From: Chloracidobacterium sp. UBA7659 | GTDB lineage: Bacteria > Acidobacteriota > Blastocatellia > Pyrinomonadales > Pyrinomonadaceae | Direction: 5' to 3' | Assembly: GCA_002483395.1 (NCBI GenBank) | Contig: DLHV01000013.1 | Coordinates: 1 to 21,110 of the forward strand | Length of the DNA: 21,110 nt | In this document: positions 13,107 through 20,484 of the stretch, piece by piece | How positions within the stretch are numbered: the first letter of the stretch is position 1 | How the letters are laid out: every line of letters begins with the position of its first letter | The notes under the pieces: model-generated | Database searches by the model: none | What the model saw: only the letters and a program-made list of their open reading frames with translations | What the model was told of the DNA's origin: nothing | Program-made: the position numbers and the translations under genes

Positions 13107-14189
13107 ATGTCCGAAAAGTCTTCACCTTCAAAGAAACAAATTTCACCCGATTGGCTGGTTCAGGGAATACTCACAAAGATCGGAGACACATTCGACCGTT
13201 TGACCGGCCGCGGATGGAAACCTTCGAGCAGCCTTGCAACAAGCGAGCTGATTGAGCGGCTGAAACGGCTGATCGACGCCGAGGCACGCGAATCGGACGA
13301 TAAGCGACGTTTTGTCCCTCACAACATCAAACTGAAAATGCAGTGGGACAAATTTTCGACCGATTCCGAAGATTCGCTTCGGAAGCTTGAAACCGAGCTG
13401 CTGACCGCGCTGGTGGACCACATAAACGATAGACGCTATTATACCTATGCTCCAATTACGCTTGAGGTTAAGCCTGATTACTTCACAACCGGCGTGAAGC
13501 TTTTTGTCGGTTTCGAAAAATCGGATGAGGACGACCGCGAAACGGCGATTGACGTTTCGATCCCGGGCTTGAAAGATGCCGCTTCTGCTCATATCATCGA
13601 GATGCCAGCGGTGACAAGCCAAACCAAGGCTATTATACGATTCGATATTCAAGGGCGGTCGATACAAAAAGAACTGGCAATGGAAGCCGGAAAGAGACTC
13701 ACGCTCGGGCGAACCAAGGAGAATGATCTTGCCGTGGACGACCCGAGCGTTTCCAAGATGCACGCGTCCCTTGTGCTGAACGGCGAAGGGCAACTTGTAG
13801 TCGCCGACACCGGCTCGACGAACGGAACTTTTATAGACGGCGAGCGTATTTCGTACGGAAAGGCGGTGGTGTTTTCATCTGGGCAGAAATTGAAGTTGGG
13901 TACAGTTGAGCTTGCGTTTGAGATACTCGAACGGCCCGTGCAAATAGAGTCAGAACCAGAACTTGAATTAAACGAGCCGGAGGCTTATAAAGTGGGTGAG
14001 TTTGAGTTCACGATGAAGGTCGACAACCCTGCCGCGCCAGAATCGCAAATGCCTGCCGCGGAAACTGTCGCAAGTATCCCGATTCCGGAAACCGCCATCG
14101 TAAATCCTGATGTCGTCGAAGTTCCGAAGCCGACCGAGCCTAGTATTGATGTGAATTTACCCGACGACGAGCAGCCGAGATCTAAATAA
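13107..14189 (+). CDS. FhaA-like protein: DUF3662 N-terminal domain plus FHA domain
   Basis: A 360-residue cytosolic adaptor. Residues about 15-137 are the FhaA N-terminal domain: a helical start, RRFVPHNIKLKM, a helical SLRKLETELLTALVDHIN segment and APITLEVKPDYFTTGVKLFVGF. A canonical FHA domain covers about 190-273 with LGR (200-202), SKMH (216-219) and DTGSTNGTFIDG (234-245), so the phosphothreonine pocket is complete, unlike the second FHA protein. An acidic, proline-rich tail (275-360) follows. In mycobacteria FhaA binds the pseudokinase MviN and the kinase-cluster products and tunes peptidoglycan synthesis; a similar role is inferred. The ATG at 13107 has no good ribosome binding site. 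Its stop overlaps the PBP start (TAATG), so translation is coupled. Confidence 0.92.
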   Translation: MSEKSSPSKKQISPDWLVQGILTKIGDTFDRLTGRGWKPSSSLATSELIERLKRLIDAEARESDDKRRFVPHNIKLKMQWDKFSTDSEDSLRKLETELLTALVDHINDRRYYTYAPITLEVKPDYFTTGVKLFVGFEKSDEDDRETAIDVSIPGLKDAASAHIIEMPAVTSQTKAIIRFDIQGRSIQKELAMEAGKRLTLGRTKENDLAVDDPSVSKMHASLVLNGEGQLVVADTGSTNGTFIDGERISYGKAVVFSSGQKLKLGTVELAFEILERPVQIESEPELELNEPEAYKVGEFEFTMKVDNPAAPESQMPAAETVASIPIPETAIVNPDVVEVPKPTEPSIDVNLPDDEQPRSK

Positions 14190-16075
14190 TGCTTAGTTTT
14201 CTGCTTCAGATTGATTGGAACAAATACCGGCCTGAAAATCTGTTTGGCGGACAGGTTCTGGAACGCACACCGGCGGGCCTGAGCATCGTCTTCATAATCG
14301 GCGTCGGGATTTTGATCGGGTTTTTGATCCTCACATTCTTCGACAATTTCAGCCGACCAAAATTCGTTTTTGAACGAGACCTGCCGCGTGAGGTCAAGCG
14401 AAAACTAACACAGACGATAGCGAACCGCAGTATTCGCGTATGGCAGTTTGTCTTTATTTTGCTTGCTTTTTCCGTGTTCGGCTTCCAGGTTTACTGGACG
14501 TATTATGCCGACGATTCAAACGAGCAGTTTCAAGCTCTCGCATACAAGGACCTTCGAAACCGCAGGACGACGGCGGCTTCCCTTCGCGGCTGGATGCTCG
14601 ACCGTACCGGCAAACTCGGAGCCGCGCTTGCTTATTACAAGGTCAACGGCAAAGGCGAGATCGACCGCACGTTTCCTCTCGAAAAGGAAATGGCCCATTT
14701 GCTTGGAACCGAGCGTGGCACGCCGGGACTCGAACGCACGCTCTACATAATGGACGCCGACCCGATGCCCGAAGCCTGGGAAATCCTCACAAAGTATAAA
14801 AAGCCGGAGCCGGAGCGTAAAGATGTCCGCATAACTATCGACCGCGACCTGCAAGCCTATGTTGCCAAGCAGCTCGAAGGCAAAAAAGGCGGAATTGTCG
14901 TGCTAAACCCGCAGACAGGCGACGTTCTCGCGATGTACTCGAATCCTTCTTACAGCTTGAACGAGGCCGGGACGCTCGAAGGCTACTTGAACCTCGAGGC
15001 CGACAAGGAGAATAAGCCGCTTTTAAATCGAGCGACCCGCGAATTTTATATTCCGGGCTCGACGTTCAAAACTTTTACGATGATCTCGGCATTTCGTGCG
15101 GGACGGACCGACCTGACATTTCCAGGCCGGCCGGCACCGGATTGTTACACGCCGTTCAGGGGTTCCAAGCCGATATGCGACGCCGGCGGCAGTTGCCATG
15201 CCTGCTCCGAAAACATTCCTCTCAGAGAAGCTTACAAAGTTTCCAGCAACCAATTTTTCGCCCAGCTTGCCAATGGTCTGGGACGCGACAGGATGGCCGA
15301 AACCGCACGAATATTGGGAATCACTCCAACCGAAACTCCGGAAGAGGCTTTGCAGCAGGGATATTTTGCGGACTTTTGGAACGCGAGTAATAGGCGAATC
15401 GCAAATTCGATTGCGCCTGCCCGGTCAACCATCGTGACGGGAAAAAAACTCTCGCTTTTCGATTTCGGCCAGGAAGGAATGGGACAAGGAATGGCTGGAC
15501 AGATGACGCCGTTTCAGATGGCATTGATCGCGTCGGCCCCGGCAAATTTACAGGGAAAGCTGATGAAGCCGAAAATCGAAGCAGATATTCAGCCGCAGAT
15601 GTTCTCGCAAGTTCTCACGCCGCAGCAGGCGGCCGTAATGCGCGAGATTATGTCAACCGTGACCGAGGAAAGCGGCGGAACGGGTGGCCGAGTAAAAGCA
15701 AAACTGGCCGGGACAGGTATTGTTAGCGGAGGAAAGACGGGTACGGCGGAGAAGGATAACGTTCCCAGATACGATAAAAACGGGAAACGCGTGACTATTA
15801 CGAAAAGGAAGAAAGACGAAAACGGCGAGTGGATAGAATACCAGGAACCAATTTTTCATCGCCGGACAGACGGCTGGTTTATCTGCATCGCTCCGCTTGA
15901 AAATCCGCAATTGGCGATCGCCGTCGTGATCGAAGATATTGGTGGTGGATACGGCGGCACGACCGCCGCCCCAATAGCCGCCGATGTTATTTTGAAGGCA
16001 CGGGAGCTTGGGCTTCTAGGGGACAGATACAGGCCAAAAGCTGCGGCACCTGCTCCAAGGAAACGGAGACAGTAG
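14189..16075 (+). CDS. Class B penicillin-binding protein (PbpA/PBP2-like transpeptidase)
   Basis: A 628-residue membrane transpeptidase that cross-links peptidoglycan outside the cytoplasmic membrane. Two hydrophobic segments (about 30-50 and 83-104) precede the outer part. A short pedestal region with RGWMLDRTGKLGA leads to the transpeptidase domain, which has the acylated Ser in STFK (291-294), SSN (352-354) and KTGT (516-519). Between the first two motifs is a Cys cluster C-x10-C-x5-C-x2-C (residues 319-339). Another insertion (about 521-556, charged) lies after KTGT. Unlike standard single-anchor PBP2, it has two N-terminal membrane segments. The C-terminal tail is basic and proline/alanine-rich. 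It is translationally coupled to the FhaA-like gene and followed by the SEDS gene, its expected partner. Confidence 0.95.
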   Translation: MLSFLLQIDWNKYRPENLFGGQVLERTPAGLSIVFIIGVGILIGFLILTFFDNFSRPKFVFERDLPREVKRKLTQTIANRSIRVWQFVFILLAFSVFGFQVYWTYYADDSNEQFQALAYKDLRNRRTTAASLRGWMLDRTGKLGAALAYYKVNGKGEIDRTFPLEKEMAHLLGTERGTPGLERTLYIMDADPMPEAWEILTKYKKPEPERKDVRITIDRDLQAYVAKQLEGKKGGIVVLNPQTGDVLAMYSNPSYSLNEAGTLEGYLNLEADKENKPLLNRATREFYIPGSTFKTFTMISAFRAGRTDLTFPGRPAPDCYTPFRGSKPICDAGGSCHACSENIPLREAYKVSSNQFFAQLANGLGRDRMAETARILGITPTETPEEALQQGYFADFWNASNRRIANSIAPARSTIVTGKKLSLFDFGQEGMGQGMAGQMTPFQMALIASAPANLQGKLMKPKIEADIQPQMFSQVLTPQQAAVMREIMSTVTEESGGTGGRVKAKLAGTGIVSGGKTGTAEKDNVPRYDKNGKRVTITKRKKDENGEWIEYQEPIFHRRTDGWFICIAPLENPQLAIAVVIEDIGGGYGGTTAAPIAADVILKARELGLLGDRYRPKAAAPAPRKRRQ

Positions 16076-16080
16076 GGCCG

Positions 16081-16206
16081 GAACGCAAGCTCCTGGGAAC
16101 GCTGGAGTCCTCGCATGCATGAGCGTGAAACGCGAAAAAAAAGGTCGAACGCTGAAGTCAATTCGGCCGCCATCGCGGCCGCGCAAGCAAGGATGCTTGC
16201 GTTTCA
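16081..16206. repeat. Composite repeat spacer with two GC-rich hairpins
   Basis: The spacer between the PBP and SEDS genes holds hairpins CGGCCGC-CATC-GCGGCCG (16164-16181) and CGCAAGCA-AGGA-TGCTTGCG (16182-16201). AACGCAAGC at 16082-16090 is a second possible partner for GCTTGCGTT (16195-16203). A 13-base direct repeat (GAACGCTGgAGTC 16097-16109, GAACGCTGaAGTC 16147-16159) lies in between. It looks like a REP-type or remnant mobile repeat inserted in the operon. Confidence 0.65.
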
Positions 16207-16221
16207 GTCGGTACTAAGAAA

Positions 16222-17907
16222 TTGAAAAACCGTACTTCATCACATTTCTTCATCCTGATATTGATCGTCTTTTTGGCGATGATCTCGCATTACGCGATCT
16301 ACTACGGCGGTTTGATACGCGGGTACGAGGCATCTATTTATACCGCGGTACGGAATATCGGGCTGCTAAGCCTCCTCGCCGTTCTGCCGGTTTTCTTAAA
16401 GAGATTAGCGAAGTTTGAGGGAAATTGGACGGTTTACACCACAGCCGTTTTGTTGTTTTCTATCGGTTTAACCATTCAATACAGGCTGTTTAGCGATCCC
16501 GAATATATATCTCGAAAAGACAAGGCGGAAGCACGGCAGCAAAAGATAAAGACTCTCCAGCTTCATTATATTCAGGAAAACTACTTGGCCGAAAAGAAAC
16601 AAATGATGGGTCTTCCGCCGTCGCCACCGTCGCCAGTGGATCTCTCGAGCGAAAAGCCTACGCCGTCAGCCGAAGAGCTTGGAAGCGTACTTGTGTCGGG
16701 AAAGACCGTCAATCCGATTCTTGGCATCATTGGGCTGATTGGAGCCTTCCTGCTGCTAAAAAGGGATCGAGTTCTGGAATTGCTCCAACGAAATGGTTTT
16801 TTGATTGTCTTGCTGACCCTCGGTCCGCTTTTTGTAGCGGCTGTTTGGTCGCGGGCAGGTAAGTTCGGCGGTAATTTGACGCCATGGGAGCTTGCGAAGA
16901 TCCCGTTTTTGATTGGTTTTGCCGCGATCCTTGCGGTCCTCTACAAAAATCTTGCGAAAACCTATTGGGGTATTCCGCGGGCAAAGGATGTCGTACCGCT
17001 CGTTTTCATGGCGATGCTTCCCTTCCTGCCGTTTTTTGTGCTCAAGGACTTCGGTCAGATGATGGTCTTTAGCGGCGTTTACGCAACGCTTTACCTGATC
17101 GCGGTTCGCCGATTTTCGCAGCGTTTCGTGCTTGTTGGAAGCGTGATGCTTTTGGTGGGCATACTTGTCGTTGGTGCCCTGCCCGAGAAAACGCAGGAAA
17201 GAATACCGCTTCTGCCTACGCTGGCCGGGCCGGTCAAACAGGTCTTGCCGAATCGTATTCAGCAAAGGTTCCACCTTTGGCTTGACGGCTTTAATCCGCC
17301 GACGCCTGAAACCTCGTGGTGGAAGGAAGATTACGACGACTATTACAAAAAGCTTGTCGACGAAAGCGCCAAAAAAGGCGTGAACATCCCGCAGATGCTT
17401 GCCGAAGATCCCCATATGCAAAAGACAATCAATATCGATGCGTGGTTTGATGTGCTTGCGTTTCAGCCCGCACAGGCAACTTTCGGCCTCGCATCCGGTG
17501 GAACGACCGGCCGCGGTTTAGGTCTTGGCTACCCGGAATTGATACCGGTGGCGGACTCCGATTATATTTTTGCAGCGCTCGCCGAAGAACTTGGACTTTT
17601 CGGCGGTTTGTTGTTAACCTTTGCGCTAATTGTATTTGTGAGCGCGGGGATTCGAACTGCACTGGATTCGAGGGACATGTTCAGCAAGCTCTGCTGCATC
17701 GGGTTAGCGGCGTTTATCGGCTTTCAGGCGTTGGTAAACATTGGCGGTATTACGAGAGCTTTGCCGATGACCGGGATCACCTTGCCATTTGTCAGCCACG
17801 GCGGCTTTTCGTTGATAACCAGCTTTGTGATGCTCGGAATGCTGATGGCCTTTTCACATCGCAATGCGGTTGACCGGCGGCAAAATAATATTCAGGCATT
17901 ACCCTAG
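16222..17907 (+). CDS. rodA: RodA/FtsW/SpoVE (SEDS) family peptidoglycan glycosyltransferase
   Basis: A polytopic membrane protein of 561 residues, longer than usual RodA (370-420). SEDS proteins polymerise lipid II into glycan strands together with a class B PBP, which lies just upstream. Family motifs: PWELAKIPFL (221-230), LKDFGQMMVF (274-283), QRFHLWLDGF with the candidate catalytic Asp (D355), ASGGTTGRGLGLG (424-436), DSDYIFAALAEELGLFGG (445-462) and LPMTGITLPFVSHGG (514-528). Two hydrophilic insertions are unusual: about 90-160 with a proline-rich PPSPPSP stretch, and about 357-412 right after the catalytic loop. The TTG at 16222 is the only start that keeps the first helix; no ATG, GTG or TTG lies between it and the upstream stop. 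RodA rather than FtsW is inferred from pairing with a PbpA-like protein. Confidence 0.92.
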   Translation: MKNRTSSHFFILILIVFLAMISHYAIYYGGLIRGYEASIYTAVRNIGLLSLLAVLPVFLKRLAKFEGNWTVYTTAVLLFSIGLTIQYRLFSDPEYISRKDKAEARQQKIKTLQLHYIQENYLAEKKQMMGLPPSPPSPVDLSSEKPTPSAEELGSVLVSGKTVNPILGIIGLIGAFLLLKRDRVLELLQRNGFLIVLLTLGPLFVAAVWSRAGKFGGNLTPWELAKIPFLIGFAAILAVLYKNLAKTYWGIPRAKDVVPLVFMAMLPFLPFFVLKDFGQMMVFSGVYATLYLIAVRRFSQRFVLVGSVMLLVGILVVGALPEKTQERIPLLPTLAGPVKQVLPNRIQQRFHLWLDGFNPPTPETSWWKEDYDDYYKKLVDESAKKGVNIPQMLAEDPHMQKTINIDAWFDVLAFQPAQATFGLASGGTTGRGLGLGYPELIPVADSDYIFAALAEELGLFGGLLLTFALIVFVSAGIRTALDSRDMFSKLCCIGLAAFIGFQALVNIGGITRALPMTGITLPFVSHGGFSLITSFVMLGMLMAFSHRNAVDRRQNNIQALP

Positions 17908-17980
17908 CTCACTTTCATTAACTTAAAGTATTTATTATCCTTTTAGGATCGCAATATTTTCCTTACGGATAGGAGAAAAG

Positions 17981-19612
17981 ATGATGATGATGAATGGCGA
18001 TCAGTTTACTTCGGCAGCGGTAAGCGATCGGGGGCTTAATGAAAGCAGGCCGCAAAACGAGGATTCATATCTCGAACTTAGCCAATATGGCGTCTTTGCA
18101 GTTGCCGACGGCGTCGGAGGTGCTCAGGCGGGCGAAGTTGCGTCGCAAATGGCCGTCGAGATAATTGGTGAGGCGTTCATTAATATAGGCGACGATTCGG
18201 ATCCCGAAGATACGATGCGGATCGCTATCGAACGTGCTAACGGTGCGATCCATCAAATGTCTCAGGATCTTCCGCAACTGGCTTCGATGGCTACTACGCT
18301 TGTTGCCCTTCACGTGGCGGGTGACATTGCGACAATTGCCCATGTAGGTGATTCGCGGGTCTATCGGGTCGATGCAACCGGAAGGATATTTCGCGAAACG
18401 GACGACCATTCCGTTGTCGAAGAAGAGGTTAGAGCGGGCCGCATGACGCCGGAGCAAGCCCTTGTTCACCCAAGCCGGAACGTCATCAGCCGTGCTTTGG
18501 GTGCCGAAGATACGGTTGATCCGGACATAAAGATGGTGATCGTGCATCCGGCGACCACATTCCTTCTCTGCTCGGACGGCATCACGAGGCATATCGACGA
18601 TTCCGAGATCGAAACACTTTTGGCGTCGGACAGCGAGCCTTCGGAAATATGCGAGAAGATGAAGGAGATCTGCTACGGACGCGGTGCCGAGGACAATTTG
18701 ACCGCCGTTATTGTTAAGTTTCCGGGTGAAAAGCATGCCCCTGCCGAAGACTCCGATGCTGAATCGGAGCAAGTCACGGTTGCGGCCGCCCGGCCACCGT
18801 TCGACTCGCTCGTCGAGGCCGATGATGGAATATCCGGCGATACGATAGACATTGTAGAAGACATCGAAATTACAGAGGATGAGCCTGAAGACGCAGAGTC
18901 TATTCTTGAGGCGACTACTCCTGTTGAAGAAAAGGACGACGGTGCCTATTTACTTGAGAATCCGGAAGATATCTTTGCCGACGAGCCGGCATCGGAAACC
19001 ACAGACACCTATACCTCGTCAAGCGTAATTGTTCCCGCGCAGGAAGAACTAACCACCGACCCTGAGCCAACCCGGACCGTTTCGAGCTATGAAAGTCCCG
19101 AAAAGAATAGCGGGCTTTTTGGTAACGCCGCCTCGATCATCGGGTTGCTGATAATTGGTGCTGTGATTGGTGCGATTGGCTCATATTTTTTGCTCGGAGC
19201 ATATCTTACGCCGGCCGTGGGGCCACCGGTAATCACTGAACAAAAGAGCAATAACGTTCCGCTGACGGCGTTTGAGGAAACCAGGCGATTGGTGGACGCC
19301 GATCCGGTAAAATATTTGAATGCCAACGCTGCCAGCCCACAGGACGCGGACGATTACTTTTGGTTGGGACGGGCTCTCCTTCTTACTGGAAAACCGATCG
19401 AAGCGAAGAACCAGTTCATTCAGGCAAAGAACCGCCTTGCGCAGGTTGAGGCTTCGAATGCGAGGACGATGGCAGCAGAGATCGCTATGGCCTTGGCGAT
19501 AATCGACAACCCGCAGGCCTCCCAGGAATTTGCCAAAGAAGTAGCTGCGTCAGCTTTGGCAACGCCGGCGAATGCTAACTCCGGATCGAACACGGCTCAA
19601 CCACAACGCTAG
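17981..19612 (+). CDS. PP2C-family Ser/Thr phosphatase, membrane-anchored (PstP/Stp-like)
   Basis: A 543-residue phosphatase likely to reverse the kinase. The cytosolic PP2C domain (about 8-248) has the metal-binding N-x-D (N26, D28), VADGVGG (41-47), HVGDSR (121-126), CSDG (197-200) and the closing EDN (237-239), all intact, so a Mn/Mg-dependent enzyme is expected. A long acidic linker (250-370) leads to one membrane helix (about 383-405). The outer part (about 437-515) has a YFWLGRALLLTGKPIEAKNQF segment that reads like one TPR unit and more helix, then a low-complexity tail. PstP of actinobacteria has the same order but lacks this outer domain. AGGAG lies 5 or 8 bases before the first two ATGs of a four-Met start. 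Its stop overlaps that of the convergent methyltransferase gene. Confidence 0.94.
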   Translation: MMMMNGDQFTSAAVSDRGLNESRPQNEDSYLELSQYGVFAVADGVGGAQAGEVASQMAVEIIGEAFINIGDDSDPEDTMRIAIERANGAIHQMSQDLPQLASMATTLVALHVAGDIATIAHVGDSRVYRVDATGRIFRETDDHSVVEEEVRAGRMTPEQALVHPSRNVISRALGAEDTVDPDIKMVIVHPATTFLLCSDGITRHIDDSEIETLLASDSEPSEICEKMKEICYGRGAEDNLTAVIVKFPGEKHAPAEDSDAESEQVTVAAARPPFDSLVEADDGISGDTIDIVEDIEITEDEPEDAESILEATTPVEEKDDGAYLLENPEDIFADEPASETTDTYTSSSVIVPAQEELTTDPEPTRTVSSYESPEKNSGLFGNAASIIGLLIIGAVIGAIGSYFLLGAYLTPAVGPPVITEQKSNNVPLTAFEETRRLVDADPVKYLNANAASPQDADDYFWLGRALLLTGKPIEAKNQFIQAKNRLAQVEASNARTMAAEIAMALAIIDNPQASQEFAKEVAASALATPANANSGSNTAQPQR

Positions 19613-20439
19613 GTCGAGTTATTAGATCTTTGCCGAACGGCTTCGAACAGAATTATCCCGGCTGAGACCGCGAGATTCAGGCTTTCTGCGCCGTTTTGCA
19701 TTGGAATGACTATCTTTTCTTCGACCATCTCCAACGCCTCGCGGCTCAAGCCATGGGCCTCTGATCCGAACATCACCAGACGCGGCAAGTTCCAGTCGAT
19801 CTCGGTATAGGCGATCTTCGCTCCTATGTCGGCGGCTGTCGTGAGAAGCTTGTGTTCGCGTGACCACGAGACAACATCCACCAGATCGGCATTCTCCCAA
19901 ACCGGAAGGCGAAGATTAGAACCCATCGCGGACCGCAAAGCCTTCGGCGAAAACACGTCCGCGGAGCCTTTCGAAATAATAATTCCCGCAACTCCGGCCG
20001 CTTCCGCCGTTCTAAATACAGCACCTAGATTGGACGGGTCGTTGAGCTCGTGGAGAAACACCACCAGTGCCCGACCCTTTGTTTTTATATTCTCTTCAAT
20101 CGCCGCTAAGCCTGCTTTGGGACGTTCGGCGATGAGAACGACTCCCTGCGAATTAGCCGTGTCAGCAACGGATCGAAACAGGCTGTCCGCGACTTCGGAT
20201 ATGCGTACATTTCTCGCATGCAGCGTTTCGATCAATTCCCTGCCGCGTGCTGTATCTCCAAACAGTGGAGTGACGAAGCAATCAATAACGCTCAGCCGGG
20301 ACCGCAACGTTTCCTCCGCAAGCCGGAGGCCTTCAATGAAAATCAGGCCGTCAATCTTGCCGTCGCGAACCTTGCGTGCGGTGACGAGCTTTGCGTTGTC
20401 TCGGCTGGATATTTTCGTTATCTCGTTCATCTGCATCAT
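19609..20439 (-). CDS. SpoU/TrmH-family RNA 2'-O-methyltransferase
   Basis: A 276-residue cytosolic methyltransferase. The N-terminal substrate-binding domain (about 8-104) has FIEGLRLAEETL and NSQGVVLIAE. The SPOUT catalytic domain (about 125-271) has motif 1, DPSNLGAVFRTAEAAG (134-149, with N137 and R143), motif 2, FGSEAHGLS (224-232, with E227), and motif 3, IPMQNGAESLNLAVSAG (245-261), forming the knotted S-adenosylmethionine site. RNA 2'-O-methylation of rRNA or tRNA is expected; the target nucleotide cannot be told from sequence. Starts at 20439, 20436 and 20430 are all possible and none has a Shine-Dalgarno. It is divergent from the carboxylase gene across 45 bases, and its stop shares a CTAG with the PP2C stop. 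Confidence 0.93.
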   Translation of the reverse strand: MMQMNEITKISSRDNAKLVTARKVRDGKIDGLIFIEGLRLAEETLRSRLSVIDCFVTPLFGDTARGRELIETLHARNVRISEVADSLFRSVADTANSQGVVLIAERPKAGLAAIEENIKTKGRALVVFLHELNDPSNLGAVFRTAEAAGVAGIIISKGSADVFSPKALRSAMGSNLRLPVWENADLVDVVSWSREHKLLTTAADIGAKIAYTEIDWNLPRLVMFGSEAHGLSREALEMVEEKIVIPMQNGAESLNLAVSAGIILFEAVRQRSNNST

Positions 20440-20443
20440 TGTT

Positions 20444-20479
20444 TTAACATTTATCGAGGTTTACGCTAAAATGGCGTAA
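20444..20479 (+). promoter_or_regulatory. Promoter and candidate operator of the carboxylase gene
   Basis: TTAACA (20444-20449) and TAAAAT (20467-20472), each 5/6 matches to consensus, are spaced by exactly 17 bases. The -10 lies inside an inverted repeat TTACGC-N7-GCGTAA (20461-20479), which a repressor could use. A 10-base direct repeat TAACATTTAT is at 20445-20454 and 20477-20486. The start point would fall about five bases before the ATG at 20485, so the message may be leaderless, in line with the lack of a ribosome binding site. Confidence 0.55.
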
Positions 20480-20484
20480 CATTT

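Noticed and set aside
13143..13793. Minus-strand open frame (216 codons) over the FhaA-like gene
   Set aside because: It is opposite a gene with clear FHA and DUF3662 motifs and shows no recognisable features.
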